DNA from: Saprospiraceae bacterium
GTDB lineage: Bacteria > Bacteroidota > Bacteroidia > Chitinophagales > Saprospiraceae
DNA: 64,000 bases
NCBI GenBank assembly: GCA_016710265.1
Contig: JADJJL010000006.1
Location: 62,001-126,000 of the forward strand
Direction of reading: 5' to 3'
The notes below the pieces were generated by a model. That model had not been told where the DNA came from. It worked only from the letters and a program-made list of their open reading frames with translations, and did not search any database. Positions 48,992-58,320 of this stretch are shown one piece after another; position 1 is the first letter of the stretch, and each line of letters opens with the position of its first letter. A program made the position numbers and the translations under genes.

Positions 48992-49567
48992 ATGGAATTA
49001 TTGGATATTGCAACTGCAAGACTGCGGATAAGAAATCTTCAAATAATAGATTTAAATGACTTCTATGAGTATCGATCAAATCCTGAAGTCACTAAATTTC
49101 AAGGTTTTGACACGATGGATTTGACACAAGCCAAAGAATTTATCGAACTGAATTCATCTTTAAATTATGGTTTAGTAGGGGAGTGGGTCCAATATGCAAT
49201 TGCTTTAATTGATACCAATCAATTGATTGGAGATTGTGCCATCAAACTGGACAAACATAGTCCGGGAATGGCTGAAATTGGGATAACCATTTCACCAACA
49301 GAACAAAATAAAGGATTTGCAAAAGAGGCTATCTTTGGTATTCTTGAATTTCTATTTGATATCAAAAAATTCCATCGAATTTTTGCAATTGTGGATGCCG
49401 AAAATATTTCATCGATTCATTTACTACGAAGTCTCTCTTTTAGGCAAGAAGGACATTTTATAGAAAATATTTTTTTTAAAGGTCAATGGGGAAGTGAATT
49501 TCAATTTGCCATGCTAAAATCTGAATGGGACAGTTTGAATAAAGTTAAATCGAACACCAATGTCTGA
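48992..49567 (+). CDS. GNAT-family N-acetyltransferase (RimJ/RimL-like), first of a pair
   Basis: 191 aa from ATG 48992. The N-terminus T-A-R-L-R-I-R-N-L is typical of the family. Acetyl-CoA site: G-M-A-E-I-G-I-T-I-S-P-T-E-Q-N-K-G-F-A-K-E-A (strand-loop-helix). Then N-I-S-S-I-H-L-L-R-S-L-S-F-R-Q-E-G-H. It acetylates an amine, perhaps a protein N-terminus or small molecule. A TACTTTTG octamer ends only 3 bp before the ATG, so either the mRNA is nearly leaderless or the box is accidental. Overlaps the next GNAT gene by 8 bp. Confidence 0.85.
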   Translation: MELLDIATARLRIRNLQIIDLNDFYEYRSNPEVTKFQGFDTMDLTQAKEFIELNSSLNYGLVGEWVQYAIALIDTNQLIGDCAIKLDKHSPGMAEIGITISPTEQNKGFAKEAIFGILEFLFDIKKFHRIFAIVDAENISSIHLLRSLSFRQEGHFIENIFFKGQWGSEFQFAMLKSEWDSLNKVKSNTNV

Positions 49568-50084
49568 AATTGATTATATTTCAAATACAATTTTATATAC
49601 TGATAGATTGTGTTTAAGGCCTCTTAGGGATGAGGATGCGCCACAAATTTTTGCACTTCGCTCTGATGCTACTGTCAATCAATATTTAGACAGAACGCCT
49701 TGTAAAACATTGGAGGATGCCAAAGTTTTTATTTCAGGAATAATAGAACGCACCAAGGATTCATCTTTATATTATTGGGCGGTTTGTATGCAAGATGAAT
49801 GCATCGGAGCGGTTTGTTTGTTTGATTTTTCTGAAGAAGAGCAATCTATAGAAATCGGTTTTGAATTATTACCAAAGTTCCATGGGAATGGATATATGCA
49901 GGAAGCAACAGCCAAAGTCATTTATTTTATTTTTGAAAAATTAATGTTGAAAAAAATTCATGCATTGGTGCATCCTGACAATATAAATTCAATAAAATTA
50001 TTGCAAAAATTAAATTTCATCAAAATAGATCATTTGGAAGAAAATCCAAAATCTAATCTAATTCGATATCTTCTCAAAATTTAA
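49560..50084 (+). CDS. GNAT-family N-acetyltransferase, second of a pair
   Basis: 174 aa. T-D-R-L-C-L-R-P-L-R-D-E-D-A at the start, acetyl-CoA-binding E-I-G-F-E-L-L-P-K-F-H-G-N-G-Y-M-Q-E-A, and N-I-N-S-I-K-L-L-Q-K-L-N-F at the end. About 30% of positions look shared with the preceding GNAT, so the pair may come from an old duplication. Start overlaps the previous stop by 8 bp, indicating coupled translation. Substrates unknown. Confidence 0.87.
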   Translation: MSEIDYISNTILYTDRLCLRPLRDEDAPQIFALRSDATVNQYLDRTPCKTLEDAKVFISGIIERTKDSSLYYWAVCMQDECIGAVCLFDFSEEEQSIEIGFELLPKFHGNGYMQEATAKVIYFIFEKLMLKKIHALVHPDNINSIKLLQKLNFIKIDHLEENPKSNLIRYLLKI

Positions 50085-50117
50085 GTTGCAATTTAATTTA
50101 TAAAATTCTTGTCGCAA

Positions 50118-51314
50118 CTACACTTTATCTAAAGTCCTTGCAATCCTTCTTATAGCTTCACGAATCTTATCTTCCGAAAGTGAATAAGAAATTCGAATGC
50201 AATCCGGTGCACCAAATGCATCACCCGAAACCAAAGCCACATGAGCATCTTCAAGTAACAACATCGCCAGGTCATCTGCATTTTTGATCAGTCGTCCCGC
50301 AATTGTTTTTCCAAAACAAGCATCTACCTTTGGTAATATATAAAAAGCACCTTGTGGGTAATTCACCTTCCAATCAGTTATTTTTTTGACCTCCTCCAAC
50401 AAAACATTTCTCCTGTTTTTGAATGCGTCGCACATTTCATGTGTTGGTCCCAAATCAGAATTCAACGCAAATGCTCCGGCTTTCTGAGTAAATGAAGCTG
50501 CACCACTTGTGAATTGGCCCTGTACCTTAATACAAGCCTTTATAACTTCCTTGGGGCCTCCCATATACCCCAATCTCCAACCAGTCATTGAGAAACCTTT
50601 GGAAAAACCGTTGATCGTAACGGTCCGTTCGTTCATCGTCGGTAATGATCCAATACTGATATGCTTTTGATCAAATATGATGTATTCATAGATTTCATCT
50701 GAAACCACTAAAATATCTGGGTACTTTTTAAATACGTCAGCAATGTCCTCAAGATCCTTTTGTTGAAAAACAGTTCCTGTAGGATTACAAGGAGATGAGA
50801 AAATCATCATTCTGGTTTTGGAAGTAATTCTATCATGGATGTCTTGCATTTTTGGCTTGTAATCATTTTCAACCAAAGAAGGGACCACCACTGGAACACC
50901 ACCGGCCATTTTAATGATTTCAAAATAAGAAACCCAATATGGTGCAAAAACCAATACCTCATCACCGGGATTCAGCATTGCAAAACACAAATTTGCAAAA
51001 CTTTGCTTTGCCCCATTGGAAACTAAGATTTGATCTGGAGCATAATGCAATTGATTGTCTCGGAGAAATTTATGGCTAATTACTTCCCTAATTTCCAAAG
51101 TGCCTGCTACGGGTGTGTATTTTGTAAAACCTTGATCAATGGCCTCCTTGGCCTTTTCCGAAATGTGAATGGGGGTCATAAAATCAGGTTCCCCTAAGCT
51201 TAGGTTGATAATGTCTATTCCTTTTACACTGAGCTCTCTGGCAAGTTGTGCCATTTTAAGGGTTGCGGACTCATGCATTTCTGCGACACGTGAGGATATC
51301 TTAAAATTAGCCAT
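50118..51314 (-). CDS. Class I pyridoxal-phosphate aminotransferase (aspartate aminotransferase type)
   Basis: 398 aa from ATG 51314 (51332 adds six unlikely residues). Motifs: I-N-L-S-L-G-E-P-D-F near the N-terminus, S-N-G-A-K-Q-S-F for phosphate binding, S-S-P-C-N-P-T-G-T (substrate Asn), V-V-S-D-E-I-Y-E and N-G-F-S-K-G-F-S-M-T-G-W-R-L-G-Y, with the Schiff-base Lys near 239, and a late R-I-S-Y-S-L-S. This AspC subgroup uses aspartate/2-oxoglutarate and sometimes prephenate. Monocistronic. Confidence 0.93.
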   Translation of the reverse strand: MANFKISSRVAEMHESATLKMAQLARELSVKGIDIINLSLGEPDFMTPIHISEKAKEAIDQGFTKYTPVAGTLEIREVISHKFLRDNQLHYAPDQILVSNGAKQSFANLCFAMLNPGDEVLVFAPYWVSYFEIIKMAGGVPVVVPSLVENDYKPKMQDIHDRITSKTRMMIFSSPCNPTGTVFQQKDLEDIADVFKKYPDILVVSDEIYEYIIFDQKHISIGSLPTMNERTVTINGFSKGFSMTGWRLGYMGGPKEVIKACIKVQGQFTSGAASFTQKAGAFALNSDLGPTHEMCDAFKNRRNVLLEEVKKITDWKVNYPQGAFYILPKVDACFGKTIAGRLIKNADDLAMLLLEDAHVALVSGDAFGAPDCIRISYSLSEDKIREAIRRIARTLDKV

Positions 51315-51338
51315 CGTGCCGCAAAGATCCAAATAAAA

Positions 51339-51370
51339 AAGGAAGTACCCAAACGATGGATACTTCCTTC
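51339..51370 (-). terminator. Rho-independent terminator of the Omp28-like gene
   Basis: Minus-strand GAAGGAAGTA pairs with TACTTCC(TT) around the CC/GG-closed loop, followed by TTTTTTATTT. It lies within the 82-bp gap before the aminotransferase start, insulating that gene. Confidence 0.75.
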
Positions 51371-51396
51371 TTTGTTAATATCTTATTACTAAAAGA

Positions 51397-53454
51397 TTAA
51401 TGACTCACCACCAATTTTTTAGTTTGTGCTTCACCATCAAGATTTACACGTATGGTGTAAACTCCATTGTTCATACCCAATGTTTGAATTGGCAATACTA
51501 CACTACCTTCTAATTGACCATAATTTCTTGACTGAATGACCTTTCCGGTTAAATCAAGTATTTCTAATCTAACCTGAGATGGAGTGCTTAATTCCAATTC
51601 TACCTGGCTGTTTTCAGCTGCCGGATTTGGAGTAATTTTCATTGGAGAAAGTGCCTCTGTTGGATTTTCAGTGGACACAAACAAACCATTAGCAACTGCT
51701 TCTGCGATGCTTGTTTTAGTTGCATTAACAACTTCTCCTGCAGGGCCATAAACCATTCCTATAATTTCAATATTTGCCTCTTTCCATGCAATAGGAAGAT
51801 TGGTTGTATAAGTAATATAATGCGTTGTACCAGATGAAAGGACGTTTGGAAGATATCCTGAAAGTCCGTCAAATCCGTCCATGATAATTCTTGCAACATG
51901 GTTGTAAGTCATTCTTGAAGCAGGAACTGGATTTGGTAAAATCTCATACCCTCCCATTTTTCCATTAGCTCCACCTGAATATGCATTTGATTGATTGTAA
52001 GCAGAAGTATTTCCTTTTACACCGTTTTCTACAAGCACCATATTAAAGCGGTAATCTCCGCTTAGATCTTTGATAAAGTCAGCTTTGACAGACACTACCA
52101 AATCACCAGTCGTTGGATTCCAGGTAGCTCCGTTGGTCAAAATCACAGGAGTTTCTACTACGATATTGTCATAAAAGCTGGTTTCTAGATCAGAAGGATC
52201 AATGATAATACCACGGTCAAATATGACACTTGGAAATCCCTGAAATCCGGGAAATGAAGTTAAACCTGCATCATAAACCGGAATCCTCATCGGTTCTGTA
52301 GCAGATCCTCCATGTACCGCAATTCCTGCAAAATATTTATGGTAGGTTCTGTCCATAGAATCCATAAATACTGCCCCTCTTGGACACCATTGGCACCAGG
52401 TACCTGTAGCTTCTTCTGCAACAACTACTTTGTGTTGTGCTGGAACCACCCCGGTAATAGAACTTATTTTAGTATTGTTGGCTTGATCATCGTCATTTTG
52501 ACCATTTACTTTGGAAATGGTGACATCCAAATCATTGGCACCAGGAGCATAAACTATTTTGGCTAAATTTAAAGTAGTAGAAGCCAATGGAGCAATGTTT
52601 AGATTTGAAAAAGTATTGGTTTCAGGAGTTCCATTTCCAACTTTGGTGGTTAGTTCCAATGAAGTTATAGGACTTAAACCAATGTTTCTGATAAGTACAC
52701 TTCCCCCTGAACTCTCTCCTGCCAAAAATCGTGGCTTATAATTTGAATTCAACAATGTTGCTTCCAAATTAGTGCGGGTGTAGGGCACATAAGAATATGA
52801 AACATCATCAATATAAAAGGTGCATCCATTTGCCGGTGCTCTAAAAGTAGGATATAGATTTAATGAGGCAATCGAGTTATTAATATTTGAAAATTTAGAT
52901 ACACTAACATCATTAAGGAATACTTCCCAAAGATTATTGGTTAAATCCGCTTTCAAATTAAACTTAAGCCACTCCCCAGGAGTATAATCGGTTTCAAGAA
53001 ACTGACCACCGCCAGCTCCTGCACCCATGTCTGCTCTAAACTTGGAATCTCCATCGAAATAACCTTGAAAACACCAAATTTGTCCTGCAGTCGCCTTACC
53101 TTGAAAATTAAAATAAGCACCCTGATCAGGAACTACAAAAATGTGCATTTCAAAATTAAAAGTACCAATGTTGTATTCTTGTGCGAAAGGAAGCAATACA
53201 TCCGTTGGTCCACCAGTGGCACTAAAGGATTCTAATTTTAAACTTTTTGTTCCGGATTTGGCATTTTCATCAGTAATGGAAGCATCTTCTTGTCCACCTT
53301 CACCTGCAGCTCCACTCCAACAAGTCCATTTTGGGGAGGACTGGCCAACTAAGTCGCCGGCATTGTAAGATTCCATGTCATCCGAAAAAGTTTCTTGAGC
53401 CATTGCAAATCCAAAACTCAGAGAAAAAAAAAAAAAGAGTAATTTTTTATTCAT
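51397..53454 (-). CDS. T9SS type A secreted protein with Omp28-like thioredoxin-fold domain
   Basis: 685 aa. Signal peptide about 1-19 (S-F-G-F-A-M-A-Q). Residues about 20-215 look like a concanavalin-type jelly roll (F-S-D-D-M-E-S-Y-N-A-G-D-L, F-Y-I-D-D-V-S-Y). A CARDB-like linker domain follows (T-S-L-E-L-T-T-K-V-G-N). The Omp28-related domain has V-V-V-A-E-E-A-T-G-T-W-C-Q-W-C-P-R-G (CxxC of a thioredoxin fold) and F-P-G-F-Q-G-F-P-S-V. The type A sorting domain is at the end (I-T-P-N-P-A-A-E-N-S, G-V-Y-T-I-R-V). Exported by T9SS; likely surface-bound. Biological target unknown. Confidence 0.87.
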   Translation of the reverse strand: MNKKLLFFFFSLSFGFAMAQETFSDDMESYNAGDLVGQSSPKWTCWSGAAGEGGQEDASITDENAKSGTKSLKLESFSATGGPTDVLLPFAQEYNIGTFNFEMHIFVVPDQGAYFNFQGKATAGQIWCFQGYFDGDSKFRADMGAGAGGGQFLETDYTPGEWLKFNLKADLTNNLWEVFLNDVSVSKFSNINNSIASLNLYPTFRAPANGCTFYIDDVSYSYVPYTRTNLEATLLNSNYKPRFLAGESSGGSVLIRNIGLSPITSLELTTKVGNGTPETNTFSNLNIAPLASTTLNLAKIVYAPGANDLDVTISKVNGQNDDDQANNTKISSITGVVPAQHKVVVAEEATGTWCQWCPRGAVFMDSMDRTYHKYFAGIAVHGGSATEPMRIPVYDAGLTSFPGFQGFPSVIFDRGIIIDPSDLETSFYDNIVVETPVILTNGATWNPTTGDLVVSVKADFIKDLSGDYRFNMVLVENGVKGNTSAYNQSNAYSGGANGKMGGYEILPNPVPASRMTYNHVARIIMDGFDGLSGYLPNVLSSGTTHYITYTTNLPIAWKEANIEIIGMVYGPAGEVVNATKTSIAEAVANGLFVSTENPTEALSPMKITPNPAAENSQVELELSTPSQVRLEILDLTGKVIQSRNYGQLEGSVVLPIQTLGMNNGVYTIRVNLDGEAQTKKLVVSH

Positions 53455-53777
53455 TTTATGGTTAATTTAATTTGTTATACAATGCCGTAAATTTAATACA
53501 ATCTAATTTATTGGTAAGATTTTTTAAAATAAATTAGTGCTTAAAGACACATTCTAAATTAATTACCATATTTTATTCTGAAATTGAAGTTATTATATCA
53601 ACATTTAGATTTATAATTCTGTAAATTAAAAATATTCAGTATTTTATTTCGAATTTTAAGTCTTGCCATAGGAGAAATAAAATGATATATCTTTGTTTTT
53701 AAACCGGGTATTCTGTAATTTTTGCTCGGCTCAACACACAAATTGACAGTTTATTCAAATACCTGAGAGCTTAAAAA
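53455..53777. other. AT-rich intergenic spacer
   Basis: No ORF or repeat was found. A TATCTTTG octamer on the plus strand (53688-53695) has no gene behind it, and TATACAATG near the Omp28-like start may be part of its minus-strand promoter. Low information. Confidence 0.5.
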
Positions 53778-53818
53778 GTCAATTGCACTTTGAAACAATT
53801 GGATTCAAAGTGCAATTG
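53778..53818 (-). terminator. Strong terminator of the Cys-rich repeat gene
   Basis: A perfect 16-bp stem, TCAATTGCACTTTGAA pairing with TTCAAAGTGCAATTGA around a 9-nt loop. On the minus strand it is followed by CTTTTTAAG. It is 32 bp past the stop codon of the repeat gene. Confidence 0.85.
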
Positions 53819-53850
53819 AAAACAGAAATTCTTTGTTTTAGCCAAATAAA

Positions 53851-56800
53851 CTACTTGGCTACAAATATTCTATAATGATAATATTTATTTTGTAGACCCA
53901 CCCTAATTACATACACTCCACTTTGATGTATGGCTGTGTTTAACTGCCATGATTGGCTATACTTTGCAATAGACTTAATGGCTATTTTGCTACCAGATAC
54001 ATTAAAAAGTTCAATTTCTATCTGTTCAGGAATAAACTGTTCTGATTCTAGCTGAACATTCGTCCCATCAAAATAGGTTTTAAAGCCATTTAGTCTGAAT
54101 CCACTTTTTCCGGCACCAATACATTCCAAACCTTTAAATTCAACCGCTTTACAGCAATTTGGAGAATCCTTGTCACAGATTTTTAAAAGGTCATGGTTTA
54201 AATTGGATTTGTGGAAGTCAGTTATAGTCAGAGGTAAGTTAGCATAAGCATAAGTTCCTATTAATCCATTGCGGTCATACAAATTAAACTCAGATCCAGT
54301 ACCGGAATGAAGGAAATTAACTTTAAGAGAGTAAATACCTTTACCGGTACATTCCTGCGGAATTGCATTTACTTCATACACTTTACAAGTGGCTCCGTTT
54401 TCACAACAAACTTTGCCCAGTGCTTTTTCAATTCCACATCTTTCGTTGTGACAATCGCGAATGACAAATTCATAATTGGTTTCACAATTACCATTCAATG
54501 GACCTATTTTAATTGGAAGATCAGAATATTTGAAAGTACCATAGTTGACACCATTTCCTTTTACTGTAAAACAATCTGAAGTATTTTTATGGAAGAAATT
54601 GATGTTGACAAAAAATTTCCCGCTCTCACAATCTGATTTTTTGAGTTCGAGCTCACCAATTTTACAATCTGTATTTGGGTTTTCACAACAAACTTTTCCA
54701 AGAACTTTATCTATAGCACATCTTTCATTGTGACAATCGCGAATGACAAATTCATAATTGGTTTCACAATTACCATTCAATGGTCCTATTTTAATTGGAA
54801 GATCAGAATATTTGAATGTACCATAGTTGACACCGTTTCCTTTCACGGTGAAACAATCAGAAGTATTGGCATGATGAAAATTAATGTTGACATAGAATCT
54901 TTTGTCACCATCACAATCAGATTTGGTGAGTTGGAGCTCACTTAATTTGCAATCTGTATTTGGATTTTCACAACATACTTTTCCAAGCACTTTTTCGAGT
55001 ACGCATTTTTCATTGTGACAATCTCGGATGACAAATTCATAATTGGTTTCACAATTACCATTTAAGGGACCTAATTTAATAGGAAGATCAGAATATTTAA
55101 AAGTACCATAGTTGACACCATTTCCTTTGACTGTAAAACAATCAGAAGTATTTTTATGAAAGAAATTAATAGTCACATAGAAGCGTTTATCACCATCACA
55201 ATCTGATTTGGTGAGTTGGAGTTCACCCAGCTTACAATCAGTATTGGGGTTTTCACAACACACTTTACCCAATACTTTTTCTAAGCCGCATCTTTCATTA
55301 TGGCAATCGCGAATATCAAATTCATAATTGGTTTCACAGTTTCCTTGCAGTGGTCCTATCTTAATAGGAAGATCAGAATATTTAAATGTACCATAGTTGA
55401 CACCATTTCCTTTTACGGTAAAGCAGTCAGAAGTATTGGCATGATGAAAATTAATTGTGACATAGAATCTTTTGTCTGCATCACAATCGGACTTCGTGAG
55501 TTGGAGCTCACTTAATTTACAATCAGTGTTAGGGTTTTCACAACACACTTTTCCGAGCACTTTTTCGAGTACGCATTTTTCATTGTGACAATCTCGGATG
55601 ACAAATTCATAATTGGTTTCACAGTTTCCTTGCAGTGGTCCTATCTTAATAGGAAGATCAGAATATTTAAAAGTACCATAGTTGACACCATTTCCTTTGA
55701 CTGTAAAACAATCAGAGGTATTTTTATGCTCGAAATTAATGGTGACATAAAATCTTTTATCTCCATCGCAATCTGATTTGGTGAGTTGGAGTTCACCCAG
55801 CTTGCAATCAGTATTGGGGTTTTCACAACACACTTTACCCAAAACTTTTTCTAAGCCGCATCTTTCATTATGGCAATCGCGGATATCAAATTCATAATTG
55901 GTTTCACAGTTTCCTTGGAGTGGTCCTATCTTAATAGGAAGGTCGGAATATTTAAATGTGCCATAGTTTACGCCATTTCCTTTGACCGTAAAACAATCAG
56001 AGGTATTGGCATGATTGAAATTAATGGTGACATAAAATCTTTTGTCTCCATCACAATCGGATTTGGTCAGTTGCAACTCCGATAGCTTGCAGTCAGTATT
56101 TGGATTTTCACAACAAACTTTTCCCAATTCTTTCTCAATGACACAGTGTTCATTATGACAATCGCGAATCACAAATCCATAATTGGTTTCACAGTTGCCT
56201 TGGAGTGGTCCTATCTTAATAGGAAGGTCGGAATATTTAAAAGTACCATAATTTACGCCATTTCCTTTGACCGTAAAACAATCAGAGGTATTGGCATGAT
56301 TGAAATTAATGGTGACATAAAATCTTTTGTCTCCATCACAGTCAGATTTGGTGAGTTGCAGTTCTGAAAGCTTACAATCTTCATTGGGCTTTTCACAACA
56401 AACTTTTCCCAATTCTTTATCTATAACACATTTTTCATTTTCACAATCACGTATAACAAAGAAAAAGTTGCTGTCACAATTGCCTACTAAGGAATCAATT
56501 TTTATAGGCAGATTCGCATATTTAAAGGTGCCGTAAAGTTTGCCATTTCCTTTGACGGTGAAGCAATCAGAAGTATTTTTATGAATAAAATTAATAGTGA
56601 CTGAAAAGTATTTGTTGCTGTCACAATCAGATTTTTTAATTTCCAACTCTGCTAGCTTACAATCGGTATTGGGATTTTCACAGCAGACCTTTCCAAGACT
56701 TTTATCAACAGCGCATTGTTCATTTTCACAATCTCTAATGACAAATCCATAATTGGTTTCACAGTTTCCATTCAATGGGCCTATTTGGATGGGGAGGTCC

Positions 56801-57060
56801 GTATATAGGAAAGTACCATAATTGACACCATTCCCCTCGACCGTAAAACAATCAGAGGTATTTGCATAATTAAAATCGATGGTTACAAAGAACTGTTTAT
56901 CGTTGTCACAATCTGATTTCGTGAGAGACAATTCACCCAATTCACAATCTTCTATATATGTAAATAATTGATTATTAGGTATTAATAAATTAGAATATAA
57001 GTTAATCTGACAAATAGTAAGTAAGAATAGGACAGATAATTTAGCACAACATTTTTTCAT
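53851..57060 (-). CDS. T9SS type A secreted Cys-rich repeat protein (nine ~95-aa repeats plus one divergent)
   Basis: 1069 aa. Signal peptide (about 1-22), then ten copies of a ~95-aa unit. Copies 1-9 share S-D-C-D, N-T-S-D-C-F-T-V, Y-G-T-F-K-Y-S-D-L-P-I-K, G-N-C-E-T-N-Y, I-R-D-C and L-G-K-V-C-C, with eight Cys each; copy 10 is degenerate. A type A sorting domain ends the protein (I-E-L-F-N-V-S-G-S-K, G-V-Y-V-I-R-V). In the central copies the DNA period is exactly 285 bp, and copies alternate between two types (HANTS and HKNTS) forming 570-bp higher-order units. Surface-exposed, disulphide-rich; ligand unknown. Confidence 0.85.
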   Translation of the reverse strand: MKKCCAKLSVLFLLTICQINLYSNLLIPNNQLFTYIEDCELGELSLTKSDCDNDKQFFVTIDFNYANTSDCFTVEGNGVNYGTFLYTDLPIQIGPLNGNCETNYGFVIRDCENEQCAVDKSLGKVCCENPNTDCKLAELEIKKSDCDSNKYFSVTINFIHKNTSDCFTVKGNGKLYGTFKYANLPIKIDSLVGNCDSNFFFVIRDCENEKCVIDKELGKVCCEKPNEDCKLSELQLTKSDCDGDKRFYVTINFNHANTSDCFTVKGNGVNYGTFKYSDLPIKIGPLQGNCETNYGFVIRDCHNEHCVIEKELGKVCCENPNTDCKLSELQLTKSDCDGDKRFYVTINFNHANTSDCFTVKGNGVNYGTFKYSDLPIKIGPLQGNCETNYEFDIRDCHNERCGLEKVLGKVCCENPNTDCKLGELQLTKSDCDGDKRFYVTINFEHKNTSDCFTVKGNGVNYGTFKYSDLPIKIGPLQGNCETNYEFVIRDCHNEKCVLEKVLGKVCCENPNTDCKLSELQLTKSDCDADKRFYVTINFHHANTSDCFTVKGNGVNYGTFKYSDLPIKIGPLQGNCETNYEFDIRDCHNERCGLEKVLGKVCCENPNTDCKLGELQLTKSDCDGDKRFYVTINFFHKNTSDCFTVKGNGVNYGTFKYSDLPIKLGPLNGNCETNYEFVIRDCHNEKCVLEKVLGKVCCENPNTDCKLSELQLTKSDCDGDKRFYVNINFHHANTSDCFTVKGNGVNYGTFKYSDLPIKIGPLNGNCETNYEFVIRDCHNERCAIDKVLGKVCCENPNTDCKIGELELKKSDCESGKFFVNINFFHKNTSDCFTVKGNGVNYGTFKYSDLPIKIGPLNGNCETNYEFVIRDCHNERCGIEKALGKVCCENGATCKVYEVNAIPQECTGKGIYSLKVNFLHSGTGSEFNLYDRNGLIGTYAYANLPLTITDFHKSNLNHDLLKICDKDSPNCCKAVEFKGLECIGAGKSGFRLNGFKTYFDGTNVQLESEQFIPEQIEIELFNVSGSKIAIKSIAKYSQSWQLNTAIHQSGVYVIRVGLQNKYYHYRIFVAK
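54519..56240. repeat. 285-bp tandem repeat array with 570-bp higher-order periodicity
   Basis: The anchor (GATCAGAATATTT or its GGTCGGAATATTT variant) recurs at 54519, 54801, 55086, 55371, 55656, 55941 and 56226; spacing is 282, then 285 five times. Junction text CGAGTACGCATTTTTCATTG recurs 570 bp apart (about 54996 and 55566), alternating with a CCGCATCTTTCATTATGG version (about 55288 and 55858), so neighbouring pairs were duplicated together. Confidence 0.85.
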
Positions 57061-57197
57061 AATCCATTGATTTTATAGTCCATTGACCCGCCAAAGTTAG
57101 TGATTGTTGCATCCTTATCAAGAAAATCTTTGATTTATTTCGCTTTTCGAAAATCTTTAGGAAATATGTTTGATTATATAATGAACACTAATAAAAA

Positions 57198-57222
57198 ATC
57201 CCGCCTTTTTCAAAGCAGGATT
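57198..57222 (-). terminator. Rho-independent terminator of the JmjC-cupin gene
   Basis: Minus strand: AATCCTGC pairs with GCGGGATT (one mismatch) and is followed by TTTTTTATT. Confidence 0.75.
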
Positions 57223-57283
57223 GTAGGTTGGTTTCAACAATTACAGTAATTGATTTCGATTTCAAAGGCAGATAGCTCAAACT

Positions 57284-58135
57284 TCATGCCAAATTAAAAT
57301 GTTCGCGCTTCTCTTCAGCTTGTTCAATTTTCCAACGAGACCATTTTTCACCGAAAATCAAATTCATAGTTCTATCCACAACAAAATGTCTACCAATGTG
57401 AAATAGGCCGTTCAATTTTTGTTGAACAGATTCAAATGCTCTGTACGAAATTGAAAATCCGGCATCCGTGTATTCAATGTGATGCCAAAATTTTGAAGGA
57501 ATAAAGAGGGTTTCTCCATGCTCAAGCACCGTCTCATAGCCTTTTAAATGGGCCAATGAAGGATAGCGAGTTTCATCAGCATCCATTGGATCAATCAGAC
57601 AACCGACTGTATATGGTAAATGTCCTAAAATATGAGATTGGTCTGGCGCAAATAATACAACCCTTTTACGTGTTTGGAAGTGAGTCAAGAAAACATGGGC
57701 ACAGTCTAAATCGTAATGAATTTTTGTGTATGAACCTTGTCCACCAAAAAACATAAATGGCAAACGGTCCATAAAGCCTTCCATGATTTCAAGTTTTCCA
57801 AGATCTGATTTTAATTCTGGTATAAGTTTTAAAATATTCAAAAGGAAAATTCGTATGTCACAGGGTCCAGACTGAATTAGCTTTAAATATTCTCCCAAAG
57901 GCATTTGACCGGTTGGAGCCATGTAGTTTTTACCAGGCCTTGAAAAGCTTTTGTCATAAACTGGGATTCGCACTTCCCCGTACTTGGAAATAAAATAGTC
58001 AAATGTCCACTTTTGATATGCTGGCCAAACATCGATCAAATCTTTAAATACCACTGGTTTTGCTGGTATAAGATGTTCTTTTTTAAATTGACTTTTGCTT
58101 AAATTGGATTTTTTTTCAATACTTTCGAGCTTCAT
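57284..58135 (-). CDS. Cupin-8/JmjC-like oxygenase-fold protein
   Basis: 283 aa from ATG 58135 (TTG 58144 would add three residues). Cupin_8 layout: H-L-I-P-A-K-P-V-V-F-K-D near the start, the Fe-binding H-Y-D-L-D (His and Asp ligands) with the distal His in F-W-H-H-I-E-Y, separated by V-V-L-F-A-P-D-Q and G-E-T-L-F-I-P-S-K. This fold includes 2-oxoglutarate-dependent protein hydroxylases (FIH/JmjC type). In bacteria, relatives may hydroxylate ribosomal proteins or other targets; none is indicated here. Monocistronic with its own terminator. Confidence 0.85.
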   Translation of the reverse strand: MKLESIEKKSNLSKSQFKKEHLIPAKPVVFKDLIDVWPAYQKWTFDYFISKYGEVRIPVYDKSFSRPGKNYMAPTGQMPLGEYLKLIQSGPCDIRIFLLNILKLIPELKSDLGKLEIMEGFMDRLPFMFFGGQGSYTKIHYDLDCAHVFLTHFQTRKRVVLFAPDQSHILGHLPYTVGCLIDPMDADETRYPSLAHLKGYETVLEHGETLFIPSKFWHHIEYTDAGFSISYRAFESVQQKLNGLFHIGRHFVVDRTMNLIFGEKWSRWKIEQAEEKREHFNLA

Positions 58136-58291
58136 GTTGTGCAATTATTTAAAGAGCAAAAGCAAATTTAAGGATGGTTGAATTGATCTTCGGGATAAAA
58201 TTTTTAAAAGGCCACAAATATTTAAATTTTATTTATTATAATATGTATGTTATTGAAAAACAGTGTTATAATGCTTGTGATTAGATTATTG

Positions 58292-58299
58292 TAGATTTG
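58292..58299 (+). promoter_or_regulatory. -7 box (TAGATTTG) of the purM operon
   Basis: Exact TAnnTTTG match 21 bp before ATG 58321, with a CTTG -33-like element at 58274-58277. Confidence 0.5.
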
Positions 58300-58320
58300 C
58301 GGTTAAGAGATAAAGTGATT

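Noticed and set aside
53688..53818. Orphan plus-strand promoter followed by a perfect hairpin, as a small RNA gene
   Set aside because: The hairpin has its T-run only on the minus strand and fits as the terminator of the repeat gene; the TATCTTTG octamer alone is weak evidence in AT-rich DNA.
54307..56540. A series of plus-strand reading frames of 60-90 codons inside the repeat gene
   Set aside because: They recur at the repeat period, lie antisense to the well-supported 1069-aa frame, and share their text only because the repeat is duplicated.
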